Notes under the pieces: generated by a model | Database searches by the model: none | Seen by the model: only the letters and a program-made list of their open reading frames with translations | Told to the model about the DNA's origin: nothing | Assembly (NCBI RefSeq): GCF_003316765.1 | Contig: NZ_NIJF01000060.1 | Span: 124,001-188,000 of the forward strand | Direction: 5' to 3' | Length of the DNA stretch: 64,000 nucleotides | From: Bacillus sp. P14.5 | GTDB taxonomy: Bacteria > Bacillota > Bacilli > Bacillales > Bacillaceae_B | Shown: in pieces, positions 1 to 8,893 of the stretch | Position numbering within the stretch: position 1 is the first letter of the stretch | How the letters are laid out: each line of letters opens with the position of its first letter | Translations under genes and position numbers: made by a program

Positions 1-593
1 TGTCTAGGTGCAAAATGTGCTGCAAATGCGTATGGCAATCCAAGCTTCGCTGCCAGGTATGCGGAATCTGTAGAGGAGCCAAGGATATACAGCGGGATAT
101 TAGTTCCTACTCCCGGGTAGGCTTTGACATAACCCTGGTCCTTCGCTGGCCCGAAGTAAGTCAACAGCTGCTGAATATCATCAGGAAAAGTGTAGACATT
201 TTCCTGGGACGATGATCTTCTTAATGCGCTGGCAGTCATCATGTCAGTACCGGGTGCGCGGCCAAGCCCGAGATCCACTCGGTCAGGATAAATAGTTGCC
301 ATAGTACCGAACTGCTCTGCAACTACCAATGGAGAATGGTTCGGCAGCATGACGCCGCCCGATCCAACCCGGATGGAGTTTGTGTTTTCCAATGTATGCT
401 TGATTAAAATGGATGTCGCTGAACTTACCAGCGTCGCTGTGTTATGATGTTCTGCGATCCAATAACGGGTGTATCCCATTTTTTCTGTCTCTTGAGCAAG
501 ATCCACCATGGAATCAATGGCATCCTTAGAGTTCTGCCCTTTTCTGATTGGTGCAAGATTTAAAACGGAAACAGGAATATTCATATTTGTCAT
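1..593 (-). CDS. LLM-class flavin-dependent oxidoreductase, N-terminal part
   Basis: The gene is cut by the window edge, so only about the first 197 residues are visible. It reads from an ATG at 593 ([19 protein letters not shown]) behind an AAAGGATCG ribosome binding site. The [32 protein letters not shown] and [14 protein letters not shown] segments are typical of the bacterial-luciferase-like monooxygenases (YwcH/MsnO8 group), which use reduced FMN to oxidise small organic substrates in the cytoplasm. The substrate cannot be inferred. It is read away from the C45 gene, whose terminator lies between them. Confidence 0.9.
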   Translation of the reverse strand, partial: MTNMNIPVSVLNLAPIRKGQNSKDAIDSMVDLAQETEKMGYTRYWIAEHHNTATLVSSATSILIKHTLENTNSIRVGSGGVMLPNHSPLVVAEQFGTMATIYPDRVDLGLGRAPGTDMMTASALRRSSSQENVYTFPDDIQQLLTYFGPAKDQGYVKAYPGVGTNIPLYILGSSTDSAYLAAKLGLPYAFAAHFAPR

Positions 594-715
594 GAAAACG
601 ATCCTTTCTTTTTAAAAATTCAAGTACTCTAAGATTCATGCTATCAATATGCCCAAGTACTCTTTCGGCATTCGCAATTCTGAAGTGTAAACAAATAAGT
701 TACAGTTAATTCAGT

Positions 716-747
716 AAAAAAGCTTAAACGGCGTCTAAGCTTTTCAA
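716..747 (-). terminator. Rho-independent terminator after the C45 gene
   Basis: Read on the minus strand, AAAAGCTTA and TAAGCTTTT form a stem around a GACGCCGTT loop and run into a T tract. It lies about 50 bases past the stop of the acyltransferase gene. Confidence 0.75.
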
Positions 748-797
748 TCGATACTGTAATAGTATAATTTACAGTTTTATTTGTCAAAGGATAGATT

Positions 798-1829
798 TTA
801 GAACTCACTGGATAACTGTTCAATGAAACCTTCCATGCTCTCAATAGGAGCATCCTTCCCTTTTACCCATTCCTGGAAGTCGATATCGAGGATTTGGCTG
901 CTCTGTGCGATAGAGGAAAGAATCCGCGAATCCCGGTATCCATAAGAGAAGGTATGAAGAGTGCCGAATAATTGATCGTAGTCTCTGAAGAAAATGGGTG
1001 ATTGTTTGCTCCGGAAATGATTGAATGCCAGTTCATGTGTTAAGTTATTTTTCCTTAGGTCCATCAGGTGATATCGTCTTCTCAGCGAACCTTCCAATGA
1101 TGGTCGGTTTTTGTTCTGCAGCTCTTCCTCTTCAAAGTGATTGACACAGACAGAAACGCCTTCCCCTTTTCGCACTTTCACGTTTTCCGGTGTCGCTTCC
1201 ACCACAGCTCGGTTCCCTTTTCCATCGCCAATAGAAAAATTGTAGCAGGCAGCATGAGGGAGTTCATTTAGCATAAGAATAGCTTCATCCACTGACGAAC
1301 ATTTATCCAGCACCATGCGGATGGCTGTCCATGGAGAAATTCCTTTTCTATAGAGATTATAGCTGACGAAATGAAGACCTGCAGCAAGGCCTTTTTCATT
1401 GACACCATCGTGTCTTCCTATGAGCTGAAGATTATAACCGGCTGAGGCTAAAACATTGTCTCCTTGCACAAGACTGAATAAGCCGTCATATAAACCCGGA
1501 GCAAAATCATAATTACGCACATAGAATTCGTCTGTCATGAATGCGGAACATCCCATTGCATCTGTTTTAGGAACGTCATAACCGCTAAACATGGCGGCAG
1601 CTTTTTCAAAGGAGATGGACAGGCCATCGGCTAACCCTTCCAGCTCTTGTATAAGATGAGGTGCATAATTTTCATAAATGGATTTCATTTCATGGACATT
1701 GATGTCTGGTTTTGTAATGGATTGCAAGGTGCCAAGTATAGAAAGATTATGTATTTGTTCTGCCGTTTTCAGCCCGATATGAAAAGAGCTTCCCCTGGCC
1801 TGCAGTACCTTTACTTCGAAATTTGACAT
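798..1829 (-). CDS. C45 family autoproteolytic acyltransferase/hydrolase
   Basis: A 343-residue Ntn-hydrolase of the acyl-CoA:6-aminopenicillanic-acid acyltransferase (peptidase C45) family. These proteins cut themselves before a conserved cysteine, which becomes the N-terminal nucleophile for amide-bond chemistry. The cysteine is in the DAMGCSAF motif near residue 94, followed by RNYDFAPG, GRHDGVNEKGLAAGLHF and VVEATPENV, all typical of the family. An in-frame ATG at 1835 sits only two bases after AAGGTG; the ATG at 1829 has normal spacing and is the better start. It is monocistronic, with terminators on both sides. The substrate is unknown; Bacillus paralogs are cytoplasmic and uncharacterised. 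Confidence 0.85.
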   Translation of the reverse strand: MSNFEVKVLQARGSSFHIGLKTAEQIHNLSILGTLQSITKPDINVHEMKSIYENYAPHLIQELEGLADGLSISFEKAAAMFSGYDVPKTDAMGCSAFMTDEFYVRNYDFAPGLYDGLFSLVQGDNVLASAGYNLQLIGRHDGVNEKGLAAGLHFVSYNLYRKGISPWTAIRMVLDKCSSVDEAILMLNELPHAACYNFSIGDGKGNRAVVEATPENVKVRKGEGVSVCVNHFEEEELQNKNRPSLEGSLRRRYHLMDLRKNNLTHELAFNHFRSKQSPIFFRDYDQLFGTLHTFSYGYRDSRILSSIAQSSQILDIDFQEWVKGKDAPIESMEGFIEQLSSEF

Positions 1830-1937
1830 TCTCATCCCACCTTCTCAGTTTTAACCCGAAAACTTTTCAAGATAAGTATAAGACAGACCGCTTCCATCGT
1901 CCTGTCAATTTTTGCTGGTGTATGACTGGGTTCGCGA

Positions 1938-1974
1938 TGAAGAAAACCCATTTCAAATCGAAATGGGTTTAAGG
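1938..1974 (-). terminator. Terminator after the sugar acetyltransferase gene
   Basis: AAACCCATTTC and GAAATGGGTTT form an 11-bp stem with a 5-base loop. On the minus strand it ends in TTTTCTTC and directly follows the maa stop. Confidence 0.85.
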
Positions 1975-1981
1975 GTCACAT

Positions 1982-2542
1982 TTAGAGGTTAAGCTTCTTG
2001 ATGATACGGGCAGGATTTCCACCAACCACCACGTCATTTGGAATATCCTTCGTTACAACCGCTCCAGAGGCAATTACCACATTATCACCAACCGTCACTC
2101 CCGGATTTATAACAGCATTGCCGCCTATCCAGACATTATTACCAAAGCTGACTGGCTTGGCATATTCCCTTCCTGAATTCCGTTCCTCCGGATGAAGAGG
2201 GTGTGTCGCTGTATAAATATGTACCCCCGGAGCAAGCATGCAGTTATCGCCGAAACGAACCTCGCACACATCAAGGATGGTGCAATCAAAATTAGCAAAG
2301 AAGTTCTCTCCGACATGAGTGTTGTATCCATAATCGAAACGAATATTCGGTTCCATATAGACTGCCTCCCCGGTGGAACCCAAGAGTTCTTTCAGCATGG
2401 TGACCCGCTTCCCCCCCTCAGTCTCAGTGGTTTGATTGAATAGCCTGACACGCTTTCTGGCTTCTTCGCGTTCTTTTGTCAGCAATGGATCGGCTGGATC
2501 ATACATTTCTCCGTTCAGCATCTTTTCTTTTTCTGTTTGCAC
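1982..2542 (-). CDS. maa: Maltose/sugar O-acetyltransferase
   Basis: A 186-residue left-handed beta-helix acetyltransferase. The N-terminal [18 protein letters not shown] segment is the Mac domain of maltose and galactoside acetyltransferases. It is followed by hexapeptide repeats ([40 protein letters not shown]) and the terminal GNPARIIKK motif. The catalytic histidine is the TATHPLHP histidine near residue 116. The enzyme acetylates the 6-OH of glucose or maltose from acetyl-CoA in the cytoplasm. The length matches Bacillus Maa (about 184). It is monocistronic, and a miniature element lies just upstream of its start. Confidence 0.9.
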   Translation of the reverse strand: MQTEKEKMLNGEMYDPADPLLTKEREEARKRVRLFNQTTETEGGKRVTMLKELLGSTGEAVYMEPNIRFDYGYNTHVGENFFANFDCTILDVCEVRFGDNCMLAPGVHIYTATHPLHPEERNSGREYAKPVSFGNNVWIGGNAVINPGVTVGDNVVIASGAVVTKDIPNDVVVGGNPARIIKKLNL

Positions 2543-2565
2543 ACAATCCTCTCCTCTTTTTTTAG

Positions 2566-2667
2566 GCTCTCTTCGTAAACTTTGTAGCTTTTTAATATGA
2601 ATTTAGTATTCGGGGGAAAATCCAGCTTTTGGGATTTTCCGACAACCACAATTTACGCGAAAACAGC
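2566..2667. mobile_element. MITE-like element, short copy
   Basis: Ends read GCTCTCTTCGTAAAC and, on the other strand, GCTGTTTTCGCG, so they form imperfect terminal inverted repeats. The same two ends bound the longer element at 23644-23832. Only 102 bp long, with an internal GGAAAATCC...GGATTTTCC dyad. No clean target duplication is visible. It is non-coding and lies about 25 bases upstream of the maa start, so it may carry or disturb the maa promoter. Confidence 0.6.
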
Positions 2668-2836
2668 CTTTTTCTTCGTTAAAAAAATCATAACAAAACC
2701 GGGTTCGCGTTGCCAGCACCGGTTACTTCTGAGATGCAAACCCACAGACACATAAGAAACAGTATTATTCAGAAAATACAAATGGTTGTAATTCTTAATT
2801 GAAGAACCTTTAATAATACTAATGCGGTAATTTTAA

Positions 2837-3030
2837 TTTAAGGGGAATTTTTACCGTTAAGTTGATGAATGGAACTCGATTTGGGGTAAATAAGGGGAGT
2901 TTTTCCCCTTATCCTAAGAAAAATGAATCATTTTCACATTTTCTGAGCAAATAGAGGGAATTTTTCCCTCTATTTCTGATATTTTTTGTGTTTTATCTTA
3001 AATAAGATGAATTTCTCCCCTTATTTATTT
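2837..3030. repeat. Palindromic tandem array 1 (about 52-bp period, 4 units)
   Basis: Four AT-rich dyads, each a GGGG or GAGGG arm, an AATTTTT-type centre and a CCCC or CCCTC arm. Centres lie near 2846, 2898, 2959 and 3009, spacings of about 52, 61 and 50. Examples are AAGGGGAGTTTTTCCCCTT and AGAGGGAATTTTTCCCTCT. It fills the gap between maa and the GIY-YIG gene. Weakest and most degenerate of the five arrays. Confidence 0.65.
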
Positions 3031-3056
3031 TTTTACTTCTCATGTGAGCAGCTAAA

Positions 3057-3096
3057 CTGAAAAGGCTTAGAGATAAAGTTATCTCTAAGCCTTTTA
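3057..3096 (-). terminator. Terminator after the GIY-YIG gene
   Basis: AAAAGGCTTAGAGATA and TATCTCTAAGCCTTTT form a near-perfect long stem with a short AAGT loop. It is symmetric and could act in both directions. Confidence 0.85.
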
Positions 3097-3122
3097 CATT
3101 CTCCTAACATAGATCCTGGTTC

Positions 3123-3497
3123 TTACTTATAAAATACTTTATCTACATTATACTTAGCCTGTAATGTGTTGATCATGTAGGTCTCATAGATTTCGCGCTC
3201 CATTGCGTCTTCTACAAAGCTGACATCAATGCGGTACACTTCTTCTCTATGAGGCTTTAATGGAGAAACGTTGTCTTCCAAATGCTTCTTCACACGCTGT
3301 CTGAGTTTTCTTGCTTTCCCAACGAAAAGAAGCTCATCATTAATGTTATAAAACAAGATCATGCCGCCCTTGTCTCTAGGGATTTCATGCAGGTCGATAA
3401 AACCTTCAACCGACTTGATTACCGGTTCATTTTCCTGTGCAGCCTGCTGTCGTTCTGTAATGGAAACATCCACTTTAGGCAGTTCAATTGTAATCAT
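3123..3497 (-). CDS. GIY-YIG domain nuclease-like protein
   Basis: A 124-residue protein with a C-terminal GIY-YIG fold of the UvrC N-terminal/Cho type: GGMILFYNINDELLFVGKA is the GIY...YIG strand pair, followed by the basic RKLRQRVKKH helix and a conserved glutamate in EREIYETYMI. It resembles the small Bacillus proteins annotated as nucleotide-excision-repair endonuclease (YurQ type). I place the start at the ATG at 3497, which has AAAGGA nine bases upstream; the open frame continues to 3575 but without a ribosome binding site. The first tyrosine of the classical motif is replaced by phenylalanine or leucine, so nuclease activity is not certain. Confidence 0.75.
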   Translation of the reverse strand: MITIELPKVDVSITERQQAAQENEPVIKSVEGFIDLHEIPRDKGGMILFYNINDELLFVGKARKLRQRVKKHLEDNVSPLKPHREEVYRIDVSFVEDAMEREIYETYMINTLQAKYNVDKVFYK

Positions 3498-3673
3498 ATT
3501 TTCACGTCCTTTTCCTGTAAAGGTAAATGGTACCATAGATGGCCCTGGAATGCTAACACAAATAGGATTAGCCAATACAAATTTTTTATAAGGTAATATC
3601 TCCCAGTATAAAAACTGGATAAAGGGGTATTTACTATTAATCAGAAAAAGTTCTTAAAACTGGAGGGATTCTG

Positions 3674-3973
3674 ATGAATAGAATGGAAAAGAATATTATA
3701 ATGGGTTCGCTAGTTTCAGCAGGAAGCGCCGCATTGGCCACTGCGATGTATAAAAAGAGAAAGAAAGATAACTTCCCCGTTTACCAGGATACAGATATGA
3801 GAGACAGCATAAAAATCGATGTTCAAGAAAGTGTCAATGCAGATGTGGAAGATGCCGAAAAAGGATTAACCAAACTGGATTCCGCCTTCCGCTCTGAATG
3901 GCAGGCCAATGGATTTCCACAGACACATGCAGAATTGGAAAGATTGGAAGCTGAGAGCCGGCAGGAAAGATAG
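3674..3973 (+). CDS. Small membrane-anchored hypothetical protein
   Basis: 99 residues behind a clear GGAGGGATTCTG ribosome binding site. An N-terminal hydrophobic stretch (IIMGSLVSAGSAALATAMY, residues 8-26) is followed by KKRKKD, suggesting one membrane segment with the rest inside the cell. The remainder is acidic and probably helical. The family is not recognised. It stands alone between two minus-strand genes and has its own terminator. Confidence 0.65.
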   Translation: MNRMEKNIIMGSLVSAGSAALATAMYKKRKKDNFPVYQDTDMRDSIKIDVQESVNADVEDAEKGLTKLDSAFRSEWQANGFPQTHAELERLEAESRQER

Positions 3974-3992
3974 ACTTTCTCTTCAAGGGCCT

Positions 3993-4047
3993 GAAGATGC
4001 GGAGATGACAGGAGTTTTCCTGAAGCACCGCATCTTCTTCTACTTTT
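3993..4047 (+). terminator. Terminator after the 99-aa membrane protein
   Basis: GAAGATGCGG and CCGCATCTTC form a 10-bp stem with a 25-base loop, followed by TTCTACTTTT. Confidence 0.6.
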
Positions 4048-4218
4048 CAAGCATCCGCTTATTTCCATCATTGCTGACTTTCTTATAGACAACAACCTCA
4101 AAAAAGGGATGGCTCTTTTCCTGTCTGTATTACCCGTGTAGCTAGTGAATTATGCACATAAATCCCAAATTCAATTGCACTGAAACTTCCCAAAAAGAAA
4201 TAGCACTACATCAAATTT

Positions 4219-4563
4219 TTAATAATGACAAACCTGCAATTTGTTGCCATCTAAATCGTAGAAAGTAAAATAATGATTGTCTCCATCAAAATGCAGCTTT
4301 TCTGTAGTTACATCATTATCGATTAGCTTCCTATGCGCTATGTGAATATCTTTAGTGAAGAAGATAGGATAATTGTGATCAGAAGATAGAACTCTTTCCC
4401 CCTCTTCTATAGTCAGAGGAATTCCCACCTCTTTTCCAATCGTCAGGACCCGGTATCCTTCACCTGCAAATGAAACACTGCAATCTAGTTTTTCTTTATA
4501 CCATTCACATGCCCGTTTTATGTCCCTGACCTTCAAACAAATCGTATCAATTCTTTCAAACAT
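4219..4563 (-). CDS. VOC family protein
   Basis: A 114-residue glyoxalase/bleomycin-resistance/dioxygenase (VOC) fold protein. It starts FERIDTICLKVRDIKRACEWYKEKLD, the usual first beta-alpha module, and ends HYFTFYDLDGNKLQVCHY, the usual metal-site strand. It lies downstream of a second VOC gene and an ECF sigma gene on the same strand, so the three may be co-transcribed. Substrate unknown. An AGGAGG sequence precedes the start. Confidence 0.8.
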   Translation of the reverse strand: MFERIDTICLKVRDIKRACEWYKEKLDCSVSFAGEGYRVLTIGKEVGIPLTIEEGERVLSSDHNYPIFFTKDIHIAHRKLIDNDVTTEKLHFDGDNHYFTFYDLDGNKLQVCHY

Positions 4564-4603
4564 ATAATTCCTCCTGAATGTTTATTGTACTTTCTTCCGA
4601 AGA

Positions 4604-4981
4604 TCATCCTGTGCAGATCATGATTATGTTAGAATCCAAATCCTTTATAGTGAAGAAAGCAAAATCCTCGTACCGAGTAATATCTGAACACACCTCATAG
4701 TCTTTACCCTTAACAAAGGTAAAAGCTTTCTCTATGTCTTCTGTATGAAAGTTGAACAAAGGGTAGTCACTTCTACTTGGATCCTTTCTTACACCCTCCG
4801 GACCGGAATCCAGCGTAAGTCCGGTGAAATGATTGATAGGCAGGTTATATACAGGATCTTTTACAGTTTTCAGGTCGTATGGCTGGTCAATGAGTTCTGC
4901 ATACCATCTGACTGACTCCTTTAAGTCTCTGACATGAACAAAGATAGTATTGATTCTATTTCTAATAGGACTGTTCATCAC
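4604..4981 (-). CDS. VOC family protein
   Basis: 125 residues. RINTIFVHVRDLKESVRWYAELI and FAFFTIKDLDSNIIMICTG are the two ends of a VOC module. It is a paralog of the next gene downstream; the two may form a heterodimer, though VOC proteins usually homodimerise. A GGAGAG ribosome binding site precedes two consecutive ATGs and either could be used. It follows the ECF sigma gene by 69 bases, which suggests that the sigma factor and the VOC proteins respond to one signal. Confidence 0.8.
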   Translation of the reverse strand: MMNSPIRNRINTIFVHVRDLKESVRWYAELIDQPYDLKTVKDPVYNLPINHFTGLTLDSGPEGVRKDPSRSDYPLFNFHTEDIEKAFTFVKGKDYEVCSDITRYEDFAFFTIKDLDSNIIMICTG

Positions 4982-5050
4982 ACACTCTCCTCAAGTTTTT
5001 TTCTTACATTATTAATAACGAGAAAAGTGTAGAAAACCTTACAGAGAATT

Positions 5051-6007
5051 TTAGAAAATATGATAAAAATATTCAGCATTCAATTTTACTTCCAGTTCGT
5101 CTGCGGCTGACTTCATTAAATCCCAGGAGAAACAATAGAACTTCCAGTAGGTGATATGGTTTTCTTCAGCTTCAAAGTAATGAATATTACTGAGGTATAA
5201 TTGTCCATCCCGTTTTCTCTCCATTTCAGCAACCACCGGCCTGCCCCATAATTCAACATAGTGAGCTTCGAGTGTATATTGGCTGTCGACAACTTGTTTC
5301 CAATCCTTAAGAGAATTCTTTTTCGTCTCAGAAAGTCCGATTTCTATTCCTGCATGAGTTATATCTGTAACAATTTCTTCATTCAAAACGGAGGCAATCA
5401 TATCAGGGTCTTTCTGCCGGAAGCCTTCCAAGAGGGTTTCTATTGAATCATTGGCTGTAAGCTGGATTGGTTTACTTCTCCTCTTCACAGCCGGATTGTT
5501 CATTTCTTTTTTCAAAATGGCCCTGGCTCTGGTGACATTAGTGTAAACGGCACCTTCAGTAGAAGCAATCATTCCCGCAGCTTCCTTCGCTTTGAAGTCG
5601 AAAATTTCAGTCAGCAAAAATGAAACATATTGATTGGGTGTTAAATGTTTTATGAGATAATCAAGATTATCTATCAACTCCAGATCAAAGCTTGAGGCTT
5701 TGTCACTTATGAATACCCCATTATAAGGTTCATTTCTGAATTTATTTTTCCGATTCCAGTCAATCCAGAGATTCGAGGCTATTTTAAAAAGATATGCTCT
5801 CGTGTACACCGGCTGATACAATTTAGTCAGCATCGAGAATGATTTCAGCAAGGTTTCCTGCACCAAATCTTCTGTATCCCACGGCGACCTCGTCAATCTA
5901 TAACAGTAATGCCATAGCTCTGAACGGTAAGGTTCGATCTCTTCCTTATACGTTCTCTCTAAGTCCCGTAGTTCACCACCCAAAGATTTCAAAGAGTTTG
6001 ACTCCAT
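5051..6007 (-). CDS. ECF-type sigma factor with C-terminal SnoaL-like domain
   Basis: 318 residues. Residues 20-100 are sigma region 2 (YRSELWHYCYRLTRSPWDTEDLVQETLLKSF and RAYLFKIASNLWIDWNRK); residues 110-170 are region 4 with its helix-turn-helix (LTEIFDFKAKEAAGMIASTEGAVYTNVTRAR). Residues 190-318 form a SnoaL/NTF2-like domain. In the ECF41-like groups this fused domain replaces an anti-sigma factor and tunes activity. The start follows AAGGAGG. No anti-sigma gene is next to it, as expected for the group. Its promoter targets cannot be read from the window; the two downstream VOC genes are the obvious candidates. Confidence 0.85.
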   Translation of the reverse strand: MESNSLKSLGGELRDLERTYKEEIEPYRSELWHYCYRLTRSPWDTEDLVQETLLKSFSMLTKLYQPVYTRAYLFKIASNLWIDWNRKNKFRNEPYNGVFISDKASSFDLELIDNLDYLIKHLTPNQYVSFLLTEIFDFKAKEAAGMIASTEGAVYTNVTRARAILKKEMNNPAVKRRSKPIQLTANDSIETLLEGFRQKDPDMIASVLNEEIVTDITHAGIEIGLSETKKNSLKDWKQVVDSQYTLEAHYVELWGRPVVAEMERKRDGQLYLSNIHYFEAEENHITYWKFYCFSWDLMKSAADELEVKLNAEYFYHIF

Positions 6008-6053
6008 TTCGTACCTCCTTGAATTTTATAAGAGTACTTTTCCCATAACTGAC

Positions 6054-6554
6054 TCACAGCAGAAAAAACAACGCAAAGAGCAATACAAGCGTCCATACAA
6101 ACGAAATATGAACTGTTTTTTCAACTGTCTGCGTTCCTTTTTGTCTTTTATGTTCAATTGAAAAGATAAACAAGAAAATGATCAAGAGGAAATAAATCAA
6201 AAATATATAGAGCAGGAAGCGCCACTGACTGACCCATTCCATTAGAGGACCGATTGTTCCTCCCAGGATAAATAAGATCACCGACAAAACTCCTGCAACA
6301 ACCAGGACTGCCGGCATTCGCAACCATATGCGATGTCTAAAAACAGGACTATCTTTCTTTGCTTCAAAAAGAAAAATAAGATAAATTGCTGTCATGACTA
6401 AGACAACTATTACAAACGTTAATAAAGGTGAATTAACAGCCGTCCATCCTCCTGAGGACGTCTGTAAATTGATGTTTTCACTAATGATTTCCAAGCTCCA
6501 CATTAATATAATAATGAGAGATACAGCCAGGATTTGCAGTATTGACCACTTCAT
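6054..6554 (-). CDS. Four-helix membrane protein of unknown function
   Basis: 166 residues with four hydrophobic stretches at about residues 6-24, 42-65, 80-100 and 112-134, plus a C-terminal one near 148-166. An AAAGGAGGG site precedes the ATG. It lies 46 bases upstream of the sigma gene on the same strand and 21 bases after the phosphotransferase gene, so it may be part of a longer transcript. No family recognised. Confidence 0.65.
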   Translation of the reverse strand: MKWSILQILAVSLIIILMWSLEIISENINLQTSSGGWTAVNSPLLTFVIVVLVMTAIYLIFLFEAKKDSPVFRHRIWLRMPAVLVVAGVLSVILFILGGTIGPLMEWVSQWRFLLYIFLIYFLLIIFLFIFSIEHKRQKGTQTVEKTVHISFVWTLVLLFALFFLL

Positions 6555-6575
6555 GGTGAATCCCTCCTTTTTTAT

Positions 6576-7592
6576 TCAAGTGAATTTTACATCTAACCAT
6601 TTTAATAGATCTGGAATTTGTTCCTCATAACGCTTTAATTCATCGATTGTTTCATACACTTGCTCCGTCCCCAGCTGCTGCTCTTCTTTATCTCCACACT
6701 CAATCCATAGCGACCGCTTCAAGTTGTATTCCAGCCAGTCGAGCTTTGCTGAATAGCCGGCATCAAGCACACTTTTCCAATCAGCTGTTAACTCTTTCCC
6801 TTTAGATTTATAACCTTTTAGAAAAGAGGAAAAGCTGTCTTCCTGTAACTCTCCTATATCATTTACAGACCAATAAAGAGCTGTCTCCAACAAGTCCTGC
6901 ATCGGATGGATAAAACCTGCGGACTCCCAATCAATGATGACAGGAGTGCTATCGTTCCACATAACATTTTTGGGATCGAGATCTCTATGGCTGATTACCA
7001 GGTCTGAAGAGAGGATTGGTGCTGCTTTCTCAGCAGCTGCACTCCATTTATAGAGAGACGTACTATTCTCAGCTAGTAAGCCTGTCCATGCTGAATGATT
7101 CTCTTTGCCTTTTTGCAAATAGATATTCCATTTGTGAGCCGGGTGCTTTTGAGGTATGTTCATTTTTATATTACACAATGCTATATCTGAGTTATGTATT
7201 TCTCCCAAAAGTGAACCGATCAACCTGGCATGATTGGAATTCAGTTCTGAAAGTGGTTTCGTTTTCCCGATAATCCAATCGTAAACAAGGAAGTACTGAT
7301 CCTCGAACTTCTGGAGTTGTGTTCCGTTGATTACCTTGGCAGGAAGAGCTGGAAGTTTTTCAGCTAAAAAACTGGCAACCATCTCTGAATGGATATAGCT
7401 GTCCCTAGCCTGTGGCCGATTCATAATTTGCGGGTTCAATATTTTTACTGCGAATTTACCCCTATCCGTTTCCACCCTGAAAATTTTATGAAGAAGTCCT
7501 CCTGTTAAAGGTTCTGGACTTTTATGCATAACTCCTAACTTGGAATGACTACAGAGTTTTTTCACAAAAAAGTTTACCTCTTGATCAATCAT
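6576..7592 (-). CDS. Aminoglycoside phosphotransferase-family kinase
   Basis: 338 residues with the APH/choline-kinase fold. The nucleotide-binding lobe has FAVKIL near residue 47; the catalytic loop is SHRDLDPKNVMW (Asp204), and PVIIDWESAGF supplies the metal-binding aspartate (Asp221). The family phosphorylates small hydroxylated molecules; most chromosomal Bacillus members are not resistance genes and have unknown substrates. Its start overlaps the stop of the upstream 91-aa membrane protein by four bases (ATGA), so the two are translationally coupled. Confidence 0.85.
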   Translation of the reverse strand: MIDQEVNFFVKKLCSHSKLGVMHKSPEPLTGGLLHKIFRVETDRGKFAVKILNPQIMNRPQARDSYIHSEMVASFLAEKLPALPAKVINGTQLQKFEDQYFLVYDWIIGKTKPLSELNSNHARLIGSLLGEIHNSDIALCNIKMNIPQKHPAHKWNIYLQKGKENHSAWTGLLAENSTSLYKWSAAAEKAAPILSSDLVISHRDLDPKNVMWNDSTPVIIDWESAGFIHPMQDLLETALYWSVNDIGELQEDSFSSFLKGYKSKGKELTADWKSVLDAGYSAKLDWLEYNLKRSLWIECGDKEEQQLGTEQVYETIDELKRYEEQIPDLLKWLDVKFT

Positions 7593-7864
7593 TTTTCATC
7601 CACCTTGTTCCGTAAAATGTGTTGCTTCGCTTTTCTCTTCACAACCATATCGTACACCCATAAGAGGAACACGGTGATCAGAGCACTTTCACAGGCACAG
7701 ACAATGAGAGCGAAGAACAAGGTTCCATATACATCAGGTTCATTAAAACCATAATGCTGAAACTCCCATTCATAAAAAATTGTGTGAATACTCACTGGCA
7801 GCATCACAAAAAAGAATAGCTTCCAAAAGTTTTCTTTTATACTTTCTGGCAATCTGAGTTCCAT
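7589..7864 (-). CDS. Small membrane protein coupled to the phosphotransferase
   Basis: 91 residues with two hydrophobic segments (about 14-29 and 46-72), ending in a basic tail. Its stop overlaps the downstream kinase start in an ATGA. A GGGGAGATTCAC site precedes the start. Unknown family; the coupling suggests a role with the kinase. Confidence 0.65.
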   Translation of the reverse strand: MELRLPESIKENFWKLFFFVMLPVSIHTIFYEWEFQHYGFNEPDVYGTLFFALIVCACESALITVFLLWVYDMVVKRKAKQHILRNKVDEK

Positions 7865-7900
7865 GTGAATCTCCCCTTAAAAGGATGTCTGTAGAATCAT

Positions 7901-8104
7901 TTAACTTATCTTTTTGTCTTTATTTTCTTTATGAATAATAAAAAGGAGTAAGCTGGAAGCCGCTAAACCCGCAAGATTCAGAGAAAAATAAATTAAGTTG
8001 AGTCCTCCTGTATTCTGAAATAAATTGAATGTGGAAAATATTAAGGAGAAAAACATGTATATTACTAAAAATAGAGGTCCTTTTGATATCATTTTTCTGA
8101 ACAT
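7901..8104 (-). CDS. Small two-helix membrane protein
   Basis: 67 residues, two hydrophobic segments (about 10-27 and 36-59) and a lysine-rich tail (HKENKDKKIS). An AAGGTGGTGG site precedes the ATG. It sits 36 bases upstream of the 91-aa membrane protein on the same strand. Unknown family. Confidence 0.55.
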   Translation of the reverse strand: MFRKMISKGPLFLVIYMFFSLIFSTFNLFQNTGGLNLIYFSLNLAGLAASSLLLFIIHKENKDKKIS

Positions 8105-8305
8105 GTGAATCCACCACCTTTTATCTTTTTCATTATTTCAAAGTTTCTCATAACACTCAATTCATTTTATGAATTAAGGGCTGGGATTTTAACAGATGAA
8201 CTAAATTGGAAACTCTCTTAGAAACTGAGTGTATTTTAGTGAAAATCCCTTATCCCTTTAATCGGAACTTTCTTCTGAATGTATCTCCAAAAGTCTGCAT
8301 CTATT

Positions 8306-8860
8306 TTATAATCCATCGATTGTAAAGTTTGAATTCAAGATACCGTAATGTACAAGATCTTCATATCGATTCTCTTTCAATATATGCTCTTTTAGGACTC
8401 CTTCTTTTTTCATGCCCAACTTCTCCAAAACCCTGCCTGAAGACGAATTAGAACCAAAATGACGAGCGAATACTTTGTGATAGTTCTTTTGGGTAAAAGC
8501 ATATTTCAGCATAGTTTCCGCTGCCTCGGTCGCATACCCTTTTCCCCAATGCTCTTCTCCGATCCAATAAGCGATTTCACCATGATGGTTAGGGTGATTA
8601 TTTGACAGGGCAATTGCTCCGTAGAGAGTCCCCGTACACTTATCAGTAATTGCAAATTCATATAGTTTATCATCACTGAAATTGAGTGAATGAGTCTCTA
8701 TCCAGGACAAAGCATCTTGTTTTGAATAGGGATAAGGTAGATACATTGTATTTCTGTAAATATTATAGTTGTTACATAACCTCGCAACTTCATCAGAATC
8801 AGACTTCAAAAACCTTCTTAAAACCAGCCGCCTGCTCGTTACCGTTTCATTCAAAATCAT
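8306..8860 (-). CDS. GNAT family N-acetyltransferase (RimJ/RimL type)
   Basis: 184 residues. RRLVLRRFLKSD is the first strand of the GNAT fold, AYWIGEEHWGKGYATEAAETML is motif A with the acetyl-CoA-binding GKGYA loop, and VFARHFGSNSSSGRVLEKLGMKKEG is motif B. It resembles ribosomal-protein-alanine acetyltransferases, but close homologs in Bacillus act on varied amines. AAGGAGGAGAG lies ten bases before the ATG at 8860; another ATG at 8865 is out of frame. Confidence 0.85.
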   Translation of the reverse strand: MILNETVTSRRLVLRRFLKSDSDEVARLCNNYNIYRNTMYLPYPYSKQDALSWIETHSLNFSDDKLYEFAITDKCTGTLYGAIALSNNHPNHHGEIAYWIGEEHWGKGYATEAAETMLKYAFTQKNYHKVFARHFGSNSSSGRVLEKLGMKKEGVLKEHILKENRYEDLVHYGILNSNFTIDGL

Positions 8861-8893
8861 TTCATTCTCTCCTCCTTAAAAAATTTATGGATT

